Of a DNA stretch of 64,000 nt, positions 12,278 to 22,985 are shown one piece after another (position 1 is the stretch's first letter; every line of letters begins with the position of its first letter). The notes below the pieces were generated by a model. It made no database searches and was not told where the DNA came from. It saw only the letters and a list, made by a program, of their open reading frames with translations. This DNA comes from Daedaleopsis sinensis (Eukaryota; Basidiomycota; Agaricomycetes; Polyporales; Polyporaceae), in NCBI GenBank assembly GCA_033807695.1, contig CM066301.1, positions 4,216,001-4,280,000 of the forward strand, given 5' to 3'. The position numbers were made by a program, and so were the translations under genes.

Positions 12278-13437
12278 ATGCATTCAACTCCCCTCGAACA
12301 GAAGCCCTCCGGTCCGGGCGAGAGATCCAAATACGTCCTATTCCCTATCCAGTTCCCCGAGGTCAGTAAAGCGAGCGAGATGAAATCCGACATACGTACT
12401 TAATCCTCTCGAACAGCTCTGGGATGCCTACAAGTTGGCCCAGTCCTCGTTCTGGACCGCCGACGAACTAGACCTCTCCGCGGACATCCTACAATGGCGT
12501 GAAAAGCTAACACGGAAAGAGCGCAACCTCATATCGTCTATCCTGGGATTCTTCGCTGCTTCCGACGGTATAGTCGTCGACAACTTGGCACGACGCTTTT
12601 GCGCGGAGATCGAGATTCCCGAGGCGCGATGTTTCTATGGCTATCAGATCATGATGTAAGTGAACACTCGAGAGCACCGGATGGCGTGAGATGACATATC
12701 ACATCTTTCAGCGAGAATGTCCATGCGGAGGTCTACAGCCGCTTCATACAGGAACTGATAGAAGATCCCCAAGAGCAGCATAAACTGTTCAGCGCAATCG
12801 AAACCATACCCGCTGTGAAGGCCAAAGCCGAGTGGTGCATGAAGTGGATAGACGCGGCTGTTGTCGACGTCCCGACGCGCCTCGTGGCGTTTGCGATCGT
12901 AGAAGGGGTTTTTTTCTCGTCGTCCTTCGCTGCGATCTTTTGGCTCCGCCACCGGAACCTGATGCCAGCGTTGACGTTCTCCAACGAGTTGATCGCGCGG
13001 GACGAAGGACAGCACACAGCATTCGCATGCCTCCTCTACCGTTACACGCCAAACTTACCGAGTGTGGCGGTTGTTAACCAGATGGTCCGCGACGCGGTTG
13101 CACTAGAGCAAGACTTCTTTAGAAGTGAGCTACTAAATGATTTTGTGACTTACACTGACATATCATTCAGCCATTCTCCCTTCACCCATTTCCGGACTGA
13201 GCTCGAAACTGATGAACGACTACGTTGAGTATGTGGCGGACTTTCTTCTGTTCAGGCTCGGATACCCAAACATTTTCTACAAGAACAATCCAGTGAGTAT
13301 CTCATTGCATCGAATCGACTAGGAGACTGACGAGCACGAAGTTCCCGTTCATGGAGCGTACAGCTATCGATTCCAAGACAAACTTCTTCGAGAGGTCTGT
13401 TAGCGAGTATCACGGAGCGACGGTTCGGCGCGCTTGA
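12278..13437 (+). CDS. Ribonucleoside-diphosphate reductase small subunit (class Ia R2), divergent
   Basis: Five exons (12278-12361, 12417-12655, 12712-13124, 13171-13292, 13342-13437) give 317 residues. The R2 subunit carries the di-iron/tyrosyl radical that lets the large subunit reduce ribonucleotides. Visible iron ligands: Asp in [10 protein letters not shown], Glu and His in [10 protein letters not shown] (the Tyr of that motif is the radical site), Glu in [10 protein letters not shown], and Glu/His in [11 protein letters not shown]. Downstream [22 protein letters not shown] and [12 protein letters not shown] are typical. The N-terminal extension is short, and the frame stops soon after SVSEY, so the C-terminal acidic-Phe tail that docks on the large subunit is missing. 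A tail-like sequence lies in the +1 frame (see findings). Probably an accessory paralog rather than the main housekeeping copy. Confidence 0.9.
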
Positions 13438-15273
13438 AACCTTTCGGATGGAGGGATTTGCGTCATAATTCTGTTCATGTGCACTGTTATGCCGAATGCA
13501 ACTTGTTAGGTTCAATTATCAGAAACAATCGACGACATTCTAAAACATCGGACCTCAGGGCTATTCATCCTGACCATGCGACGGCGGTCCATTGTGCCCT
13601 GCTGTCACGGTCAAAGCCCCAATTCCTGGACACGGTACAGACAAATGGCCCCGAAATGATCAAGAGCGCACTCAAAGAGAAGCAAAGACGCACCGTGGGC
13701 TGGGCAAAGTCACAGTTATGACGTGTAGTGACCGCGAACTTCATGTTCAAATTAAGTCAACCATCTGCAGGGCGACTATTAGCCTATGGCTGTACAGACT
13801 CCAAAGCGGAGACAACAGACCGGAAAACGCCGTGTTTGTGCCGGTCATGCCGGATTTAGTTTGAGCTCCGATCGGCTGCTTCCGAGTAGTACACGCTGGG
13901 TTCTCCGCTGCGCCAAGGAGCTTCTCATGCACCCTACAAGACTAAGGCGGGAAACTGCGCGGGAACCTAGACAGTAACCACGACTCTCAAACACGCTGCG
14001 GCATGCCATGTACGTGGGTTTTGCACCTCCATGCATACTCGCAGATAACAACCCTCGGCCGGAGGCCAGCACACATAGCAGATGTACTATCCGTCTCACT
14101 CACGTCGGTACCCGACGTGGCCAGTCACCAATGCCACACGACAACGAACAATCAGACCCACATCTACAGGGAGTCAACCGTGCGTCTACTCGAAACCTGC
14201 ATTCCGCCCAGTAACGACCAACTGACACATACTAAACCCACGACATATAGAGAGCTTAAGCACGACCGAATCAATGCACCTCTACCGCACCGACGACCCC
14301 GAAGCTAGAAATTTCCCGGGTTGTGAGTTCCTGCAGGTGAGGAGAATAATGTCCTCCACGAAAGCACGTCTCACGTCCTACGTTCAATGTCAACGCCTGC
14401 TTCCATTCCTACATCGCGTGAACGTTTGGTGAGAGGAATCTGGACCGACCGAAAACGATTTTTAGTGCTGACAATACGCTCCTTCACACACAACTCTCCA
14501 GTCCCCACTCAATCTATCAACCTTCAACTCAGGACTTCCCTAGGTGCCCAACTTACGCCCGCGAGTGTGCCTTAGGGACATTCGCGGTGTTCTCAGGGTT
14601 TGTTTCTTAACGTACTCACCTCGGATCTGTGTCGTGAGTGACATGTTCCATTCGACCCTATGTGGACGCAAAATCTTACTTATATGCCACAATGGGGCAG
14701 CGCTTACACACGACCCCTTGAGCAACGGCTCGGGTTCTACCGACATGGCCCATATTCGCAAAAAAACGGTCCGAGACGTTATCGCAGCGACAACTTGACA
14801 GAAACGTGTTCTAATCGGTCTCGTCTATCGATCTGCGTACCGTCTTGCTCTTCCCAACTTCTCGATCACAGACGTCCAGGCAAAGCATGCGCCCGAAACG
14901 TAGTTCCCCACGAGTCTACAAATTAATAATAAATTTGTAACCAGATTTCCCCAGCGAAGTCTGTACAAATCTACCTCAACGCAAACCTGTATCCGACAGC
15001 CGGGCGCTCCGCCCCTCGTTGAATTCAGCAGTGTCCGATGCCGGTGTTGACCGGATCCTTCAGAGGAAGTCCCAGGCCTTCCGCAGACGTTGATGTTGCG
15101 TCTGGAGAGGTCGACGTTCCGATCCCACCTTTAGGATCTTGTCTACAAGTGCGCACGGTTTCAATAATTCTACCCATCGCACGCATACTCATCCGAGACC
15201 GCCACGCGAACTCTGCCGCTCATATACAACCAATTCTTTCTGCATGCACAACCGCTCCCCAGTCCCCGTCACA
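13438..15273. other. 1.8 kb without a recognised gene
   Basis: Only short open frames on both strands, with no motif and no consistent splice model. An AT-rich patch lies near 14925-14945. The first 60 bases after the RNR stop contain the possible R2 tail in another frame. Confidence 0.45.
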
Positions 15274-15996
15274 ATGCATGCGTCCAAGGGCATCTACAAC
15301 TCCGCACAGCGGATCCCTCCTCCTCCATACACCCCGCAACCTACTCCAGACATTCAGCACCTTCCCGCTTCACCACTGGACGTCTACGTCGAGGCCCCCG
15401 AACAGCCGTGCACGTCCGGCGGACGGGTCGCGGGTCCATTCACTTGCTTCATTCGAGTTACACCACGACAGCCGATTTACATAGGTGCCATCCTCCGCCT
15501 GATCCCAATCACTGCACCGACATATCCAGTCCATCCGCCTTGTCTTTTTCCATCCGTATCCCCCGGAGAAGGACCAACAATCGTGGGGGAAGTGACATCC
15601 ATCCTCAGCATCACCAAACATACCATCACGCTCGTCGTCGTGTCACACAACAACCAGCTGCCCTCTCAGATCTCTCATGTCACTCTGCCTTTCATACACG
15701 GCAAAACGTTCAACGCCAGTCTGTGGACGCGTCTTTCGCGGGCCATACATTGGTCAAGGCTCCCCAACGCCCAAACCCCAAGCATGCTCGACAGCTGCGT
15801 TCTCAACGCTACAACTCACACTACCCTTTACATGGACGAGGTACGTCTCAAGCATTTTCGTCGTGAGCAACGTTTTCGCTTGTCGCTCACGAGCAAGATA
15901 GGCAGTGACGTCCTCCGATACAATTCTCACCTTGGTGCCATGCTCGGGAGCGACGAGAAAGCGAGATGCATGGGAAAACGACCACCACTCGGATGA
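15274..15996 (+). CDS. Unrecognised protein A, paralog of the gene at 20.1 kb
   Basis: About 240 residues from the ATG at 15274 (cacaATGc); the frame is open upstream. Proline-rich N-terminus (PPPPYTPQPTP), then a segment shared with gene D: VTPRQPIYIGAILRLIPI matches TTPSKPIRLGDTVALFPV, followed by a G-x-V-x2-I step, a T-(I/F)-VV strand and an HV...G-T...L-x3-L-x-R block. The alternation of strands and the P-I-x2-G turn suggest a small beta-rich domain, but I do not know the family. A GTACGT...AAG segment at 15841-15897 could be an in-frame 57 bp intron. It converges on gene B, 380 bp away. Confidence 0.55.
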   Translation: MHASKGIYNSAQRIPPPPYTPQPTPDIQHLPASPLDVYVEAPEQPCTSGGRVAGPFTCFIRVTPRQPIYIGAILRLIPITAPTYPVHPPCLFPSVSPGEGPTIVGEVTSILSITKHTITLVVVSHNNQLPSQISHVTLPFIHGKTFNASLWTRLSRAIHWSRLPNAQTPSMLDSCVLNATTHTTLYMDEVRLKHFRREQRFRLSLTSKIGSDVLRYNSHLGAMLGSDEKARCMGKRPPLG

Positions 15997-16375
15997 TATC
16001 CCCAATGCAACCCGGACGCACGGTAGCCCGAAATGAAACATCTACTCTCTCTACCACCCCGCCGTCTTCACGGATCGAGGACAGTCCCGACAGAATACTT
16101 TCATTGCACCGCTTTTCTCTACGTATTTAACATGAGACACTTCGAGTCCCAACTCATTGTATTCGCACGCATTTCCAATGATTGATGTAGCACAGTAGCC
16201 ATAACTGTTCACGCAAACCAAGGAAATTCAAGCACACCCCGAGTACGATGGAGACGAACGTACATGGAACACCTGGGAACTTCCGGTCTCGCATAGACCA
16301 GGATTCCCGCACTTGCGAATGCATAACCCGTCACTCCGTACATCACGTACACTTGGTACACAACCCGTGCCCTAT

Positions 16376-17497
16376 CTATTCGACCGAGCTTCCACTGCCA
16401 ATACCACAGCCCGATATGCCTTCGTCAGACAACGCAACAGCAGAAGAGATCCCGCGATTGCGGGCGTCGTCCTCGTCCAAGTACTGCAAAGAATAGTCAG
16501 CAGATACCTCGCTGAATGGCGGTGCCCTTACAAATTTCTCCGCAATTATCTTCTCCACGTTTAGAGCGCGAACCACTTCCTGCTCATGGACAAGTAGCAT
16601 CTGGATAGAGCGACTCAGGGAGGCGCAGCCCAGTTTCACAGAAGAAAACGTACACGAACAGACCGAGTCGACAGGCCGCAGTACTCCCGATGTCTCTTGA
16701 AACCAGGAGGGACCAACCCCAAATCCCCGACTTGCACGTGAAGGAAATCGATGTATTCTTCCATGCATTCCATGTAGAGTCTTCTCTTGTCGTGCGAAGA
16801 AAGCCACTCCCTTGTAACAGCTTAGCTTTAGCTCAGGGGGCATCCACATAGGACGAACTCACGGATCTGTCACTTCAAAGCCAACATTGCGCGATATCTG
16901 CTTGAAGAACTTCTGCCGTAAGTTGAGCGCATTCCGAACGAGTCCGCGCTCCGAGCGATGCGCTGTGACGCTCTCATCGTCATTCTCCACAGGTACAAGA
17001 GCAAGATGACGTCCTCCCCCACACAAGGCCGCCTCGTCCCCGAGCACCGAGAACTGTCGGGCCAGAGACTTGCCGACAGCACCAGACGACGTCGATGGCG
17101 AACACTCGATATCTTCTATAGTCGGCCGGTGGTGCGTAGAAGATGCACCGCCAAGTGAATGTTGTGGAGTATTCTGGAAAAGATGACACTCCACAGTCGC
17201 AACCGGAGTACTTGAAGGACCATTCGGAATAAATGTGTTGTCAATAGACGGCACCGATGATCCAGTCATGCAGCTTGAACCCTGCTTGACGAAGGCAGCC
17301 CAGTCAACGCCATCGAACAGCTCGTCCCAATCCACTGTATCATCCTGCTCTCCATCTGGTACGTCCTCGTAGCACGGGTAGAGAAGTTGCATGGATTCCA
17401 AATCGCTCGCCGTTGCCTAGGTAGTATCAAAAAGCAACGATGAGCAATGTTCTACCACCGATTAGAGCCCACACTTACCATTCGGTCCATGCACATT
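16376..17497 (-). CDS. Unrecognised protein B, paralog of gene C
   Basis: Four exons on the minus strand (17497-17480, 17416-16863, 16810-16664, 16613-16376), introns 63, 52 and 50 bp, give 318 residues. The N-terminal half is acidic and Ser-rich (DWDELFDGVDW). The second half has NVGFEVTDPEWLSSHDKRR followed by YMECMEEYIDFLHVQV, then GLSTR and a helical stretch ending in VHEQEVVRAL. The (Y)-x2-x-(L/M)-E-x-(H/Y)-I-(D)-x-LH helix and the YxGLS...S-(M/I) segment are shared with gene C. Resembles uncharacterised fungal proteins seen in polypore genomes, from memory only. Two ATGs six bases apart (17497, 17491) could start it. Function unknown. Confidence 0.6.
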
Positions 17498-18413
17498 CGA
17501 TGCCACGCGAGACTTGAAAGACGAGGTATAAGCACACACTACAAAAGACGCAGAGTACAGACGCAGCAAGCAACGCGAGGACTTATGAAAGCAACATGAG
17601 AGGTGAGGAGCATGAGAAGCACAGCCTTATCCGGATCTCGAAAAGTTGCCGAAGCCGTGCGGACTCGGAACACATAAGTTAATTACGACATTCCGGTTTA
17701 GGCAAGCAAGCATGTCAACTTCGAACTATCACACGGACTCATCAAAGACCCGACGCACACCCCGGGAACTTGACCTATCGACGTAACAACCAGCCGAACC
17801 CTACATCGGCGCGTAGAGGATGGGTCTACAGCAGAGGACCATGCGAATAACAGTAACCGAACACGGCTCATGAATATTGAATATCCGGACTGTAAGTGAT
17901 CTTTCACGCCGACGCACCGAATGTTAACCACCCATGGTATACAGTCCGGCCGATCGTCCAGCAGATTGCGTCACCCACATGGAGCCCACGGTTACCTAAT
18001 ACATCGAAGACCGGATAGACTTGACACGCATTTCCTCTCAGTAGAATTTCTGTCAGCGAACCATGATCGCACTTCCTACATCAGTCTAGAAGACCGGTAC
18101 AAGAATAGCTCCAGCTATCATATTCTCTACAAGTCATTCCGCGCGAGTCCCACTTAATCCTACTCAGCGAAATTGCGTCCGGCAGACTTCCATTCTAGAT
18201 GCACACTCAAAGCACATTCGCCGCGAAAACCGTTCCTCGACGCACCACCGCCGTTCACCCCGTGCACTCACAGAACACAAAAAGAACCATCCTTAGGCGC
18301 GTCTTTCACACACTGTATGCATCCCTGACAGACCTTTTCCACTCATTCCCCACCGCAGAGACCTTCCCGACATCATATTACTGCCCACACCCAACCTCCT
18401 ACTACGCACCTAC
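17498..18413. other. Divergent intergenic region between genes B and C
   Basis: About 0.9 kb holding the promoters of the two divergently transcribed paralogs; no other feature seen. Confidence 0.45.
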
Positions 18414-19228
18414 ATGTCGAGTCCCATCGAAGAATCGATCCTCGAAATCTCGGACCGTAAAGGAGAGCACGACCGTCGCGGCGTCATCGACCAGGCGGTC
18501 CGACCTCGTACATCCTCTGCGACGACGTTGCATAAGCCTGCCTCTTCTACTCAGGCAGCTAGAAAAAGATCACGCTGTGAGCAGTTCCCATCTCAAGCTG
18601 TTGACAAACTCCACCACGAGCTAAACACTGAATTCCACACTCTCCACAAATCAAATAGCGTCCAAGACGCGACAGCTCGGCTACACTCCTCCATCTCAGT
18701 TGCTCGCTACAGACCCTCGACTTGCATCGCTATATCACCGCATCCATAAATTCTGCAGAGAGAGACACTCGCGACGCAAGCTGTGGATGTTTCGTTTCGA
18801 GAACAAAATCTTCAGCGAACATGAGATGTGAGTCTTCCTTGAGCCCCTCGACCATTCTTGACGGAACATCCCTACTACAGCCGAACTATGGGATCACCGG
18901 AACGGCGGGATATATACATTGCCACGTTGGAAGCCCACATCGACCGATTGCACGAGCTATTACAATCGATCGCACCAACCACAACAGTATCCGAAGACGT
19001 GCTACAGACATACAGCGGATTAAGCTCCGCTCTTGCGAAGGTTGGTAATGAACCAGATAACGTCGACATATTCTAACCGACAACAGTCGATGCTTTCCGC
19101 ATTGAAGCACGAGAACCTCACCATTCGACTCCAGACGGTAGAACTGCAGCGGTCAGTAATAAGCACTATTTTCGCCGTAATAGTCGGGACGCGTTCTCAC
19201 AATGCCCAGCAGAGCAGCATGTCACTAA
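18414..19228 (+). CDS. Unrecognised protein C, paralog of gene B
   Basis: Modelled as 18414-18576, 18659-18827, 18881-19040, 19087-19151 and 19210-19228, about 191 residues in one joined frame. The last intron is uncertain: without it the frame runs to 19392. Basic Ser/Arg-rich N-terminus, then a positively charged helical part (FCRERHSRRKLWMFR) and the core RRDIYIATLEAHIDRLHELL, which matches the YMECMEEYIDFLHVQV helix of gene B. A YSGLSSALAKSM segment and a terminal helix with regularly spaced hydrophobic residues follow. The two helices could form a coiled coil or dimerisation unit. The N-terminal acidic half of B is not present. Function unknown. Confidence 0.55.
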
Positions 19229-20124
19229 AGCACGCGCTTCCTAAGGACACGAGCATGCGACAGTTCGACTACCGATCTCCAATCCCGCATTGCGCCCAGA
19301 TACATAATCGTGTACATACGCCCCCCGTCCTCGATATTCAATCACCACGTCCACCCAAAGTGACCTATCCGCAAGCGCCCGGAAGGAGCTGAAATCTCCC
19401 AGTCGAATTAAAATTTTGCCGACAACCACATAATGCTGACCAATCCTCCGAGGACTTCAGATGTGGACCCTCGAGAAGCGCACCTGCAAAACCACATTTC
19501 CGGCAGGGCGCTCCATCGGCTGACGCCGCAAAGGTTCTACGGACGCGGTAAGTCCCTCGTTCACGGCACAGATATCCTCCATACTTCGTGAACCCTTCGC
19601 AGAGATATCGTACCTCAGCAGTGTTACCTCTCCCGCGGAACTCGCAAACCTAATACAGCATCCGACCCTACGAATTCTCCCTCCCCCAGGCTGTTACAGG
19701 CACGCAGACAGTTGTCCGACAAGCCGCGCTTCCCAGTGGCAGGGTGGTCACCCTCAGAACCCTGTCTGCAAGGGACAAACCGACGAAGAATGTCTATCGG
19801 CGACTAATCTCCACAACTACAACGAGAGTCCTCAGATCTACACAAGACCAGCTCCTAGAACGCGACAATCCAACTACGGCTGGCCCGAACTGCGCATGCA
19901 GGTACTATGAATACAATTATGAGTATACCTCTTTCCACTTCCCTTTCAAAGCTTTGCTGAGCGATCGCAGATTCAGGCACCGAGCGGACAGCTCCGTCTC
20001 GAAAGCTTAAATAACTGCGGTAGTATCAGGCAGCCCAAGACTCGGTGGGGTGTCATGAAGTATATAAAGAACACAACAGTTCTTTCGATGGGATACAGAC
20101 CACTCCGGCGCACGCCTCGGAATC
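19229..20124. other. Intergenic between genes C and D
   Basis: About 0.9 kb; no recognised gene. The final 65 bp contain a TATA-like motif for gene D. Confidence 0.45.
20061..20067 (+). promoter_or_regulatory. Possible TATA box of gene D
   Basis: TATATAA lies about 60 bp upstream of the ATG at 20125. Confidence 0.4.
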
Positions 20125-21065
20125 ATGACGTCGTTTCGAGATCTCAACAACATATCTCTTCTTTCGCCGCGTCTCGCCTTCACATCTTCTCACTCGCCTA
20201 CAACATCGGACCAACACGATCGTCTTTCCGACGCCACGTGGCTAGAGGTCGCTGGCGCCACAGAACTGTACGGCGTTTCCGCAGACAATCACTCCGAACG
20301 CCAAAAGATCATCGCATGCACGGTCGTCACGACCCCTTCGAAGCCTATCCGGCTCGGCGACACGGTCGCTCTGTTCCCCGTATACCCACGCGAAACATTG
20401 TCCGACGTTCGTCGCGTGGACATCGCGTACTTTTCCCCCCATCCCACAGTCTTCGGTACCGTATGCGGTATCGTCGGCATGGAGAGACACAGTGTCACCT
20501 TCGTCGTCACGAACGAATCTCTGCGCAGCCCATCCATCGCATTCGCGCACGTCAGTATCCAGTACCACCCAGGCACTACCGTCAAGCCTACCCTTCGATG
20601 GAAACTCATACGAATGTTACAAGGCCCCTACTTAACACACTCCCGCCTCCTCCCCCTCTGCGAAAAGAAAGATTCGCCCCCTCGCACGCCAATCTTCAAA
20701 TGCCCGCCTCGCACATCACTGTTCAAATTTCCCAAGATCCGGAAGTTCAGTTCGAAGAGGATGCAATTGCGATCCCAGACCCCACACGCCCCCATCTCCC
20801 GCATCGATCTCCTCGAATGTGATTCGGTCATCGACATATCAGCGTTCAACGCATCCCATTCAGCCATTTTACCCGAAAGCCGACGAGAACGCGCCAATCC
20901 GAACTTGTCCGATTCCAACTCCATTTCCCGTGCAAGCACAACCGTTGCGCGCCCGACTTCGATTCCGTGGGTTAGAGACGCGTGGCTGTCTATGGGTTTC
21001 GGACAGGTGCGTTCACCACCGCCTCGCATCACTACCCTACTAACAATTCGCGCTAGAGCTCATAA
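20125..21065 (+). CDS. Unrecognised protein D, paralog of gene A
   Basis: Exon 20125-21006, then a 50 bp intron (21007-21056) with a clear CTAAC-type branch site (ctactaac) and a short terminal exon, giving 296 residues. The central part shares with gene A the T-P-x2-P-I-x2-G-x4-L-x-P motif, the SP..PT..G.V step and the HV...G-T...L block. The remaining half is basic and then Ser/Arg-rich. No catalytic motif, signal peptide or membrane segment is visible. Family and function unknown. Confidence 0.6.
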
Positions 21066-21515
21066 CATCGACATTCGATACACGGCTCATCCGTTCTGAC
21101 TCTCAAAGTAATTCTTTCGAAGCCACTTGCAACAGCAACCATACTAGTAGCACACCGAGAAGTGTAAACATATACATACATAGCGACATGAAAGCCACTT
21201 AGCCACAACAAAAGAGTCATGACGATACGAAGCATCCCTCAGATTGCACCACTACACTCATCGGCAACGCCGCCTACGGTTCATTGCCGCCGGGTACGTT
21301 GAACCGATTCCAGTGTTATTTCGACAGGACGGTAACATTCTACCCTGTAATACCGCACATGCCCGACCATAACATGACCGAGCAACCTCCATACATCATA
21401 ATAGAACCTCACTGAAACCCATATTGCTGACCAAGAGTGAGACCCGCGACGACAAGATACTTGCAACTCGCGAAGTCAAAGACAAAAAACGAGCGAGGTG
21501 GCCCCAAGGGACGTA
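21066..21515. other. Intergenic
   Basis: No gene or repeat recognised between gene D and the IDH1 relic. Confidence 0.45.
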
Positions 21516-22428
21516 GATGATGTTTCTGATCACCGCAGCAGTGAACTTCGATGTCGTCGTAGAGCCTGAGATGCACATACCGTGACCATCGCGTGTCCGA
21601 GCTAACAGATACGAAGGAACAGAATGTGCACCGCCCAAAACTACAATGCGGATCTTAGCCGGGGCTGCGTTAATGACATCAAAAAGTCGCACTCCCGATG
21701 TTGTCGAGGGGGTGATCGAGACTTACCCCATAAACGCCAAGCATCATGGTCCGGCTCCGAATCATCGCGGAAGGGTTCGCGCATTTCGTGCCCAGCATGC
21801 CCTTGGCGACATGCCCCAACAGCGTGTAGAAGGCGTACTCCTGCAGAACAAAACAGTCTCAGAGGCAAAACAGTTAAGTACAATTTGGAAGCATTAACGT
21901 CACTCATCCTCCCAACATTGCAGCCAGTCGCCCTCCTTGTTCCGACGAGTGACGGCGGAGCCGACGGTGCTGTGGCGGGTAAAGAAGGCCAGGAGGCAGT
22001 TATACCGAACAAGTAATGCGTACACGTCGAGCTGTTGGCACTCCGCGCAGTTCAACGCAATTTTGCCGGGCTGCGAGAAGGAAGCAAAGAATATGCCTGC
22101 AACAACGAAGGGCATTTTTTACAATCGGGACATTGAACACAGAACGCGAAAGACATACCATCAAAAACCGACCCGGTTGCACCTGAGACTCCTTAGCCTG
22201 CTCGTAGACGTCCTCGCCCTTGGAAGACATGCCGGTGACGTGGTACTGCTCCCAGGAAACGGGGCATTGACAGGCTCGAAACCCCCCCCCGACGGAGTCG
22301 GTGATCACTTCTTACCAACACTGTAACCAAGAATGAGGGTCACCTGCAAATGAGGTCAGGGAATGAAAGAGATGCCGCATGGTAGCACGGAACGTACGGT
22401 GTAGACTCGGACGTACTTAGTACGTAGC
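21516..22428 (-). pseudogene. NAD-isocitrate dehydrogenase subunit 1 (IDH1) relic
   Basis: Minus-strand fragments match mitochondrial IDH1, the regulatory subunit of the TCA-cycle enzyme, in the right order. From 5' to 3': TKYVRVYT, then an intron, VTLILGYSVGKK (family VTLIPGDGIGKE), ITDSV and CPVSWEQYHVTGMSS (22308-22160), an intron, GIFFASFSQPGKIALN and QQLDVYALLV (to about 21900), an intron, then GHVAKGMLGTKCANPSAM, SLDHPLDNIGSATF, DVIN, and near the end TTTSKFTAAVI. The frame breaks after GKK and again between SATF and DVIN. About 130 residues between the EGEYSGLEH-equivalent site and the C-terminal FEPGCRHVAK-equivalent are missing. Introns are kept, so it arose by DNA duplication, not from mRNA. 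Confidence 0.85.
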
Positions 22429-22985
22429 TCGCAAGAGGGCAAGATGTCATATTAGCACGCAGAGCAAGATTTCGAAAGCACGTGAACGCACTATCCGGGC
22501 AACGTTGGGGAAACCGGTCGATGGGGTGGTGGTCATCCTCTGGCAGAAAAACGTCGATTCCAGTCGGCACGGAATGAAGCGAGAGACATACTGCGTTGGC
22601 GGCGGGACTGACATCGGATGCAAGGGCGTTGCGAATCATGCTACACAAGACGACCTCCGAGAGCAACGAGTGACAGAGGAAGAGAGAGAGAGCAAGCTCA
22701 CTGACTCTGAGGCACCAAGACGACGGCCGCCGGATATTGACGTCGCACACTTGATCATTGAGGACGCGTTGCCGCACCGAGCAGGCGAGAGAGTATTAAC
22801 GAGTCCATCATCCCAATACGTTCACGAAACTGGTATCGCGCCGCACCTCTCCTATCACGATGCGCAAAGAGGTGGAAGGGAAGGAAGAGGAGGAGAAATG
22901 AGCGTCAGAAGTCATCTCGTTTTCCATCACTAACGGCCACTTAATATTTTCGCTATACGTTCCTTAGGACCATTTTTCCTATTCG
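22429..22985. other. Intergenic
   Basis: No gene recognised. The F-box exon expected for the following gene was not found here. Confidence 0.4.
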
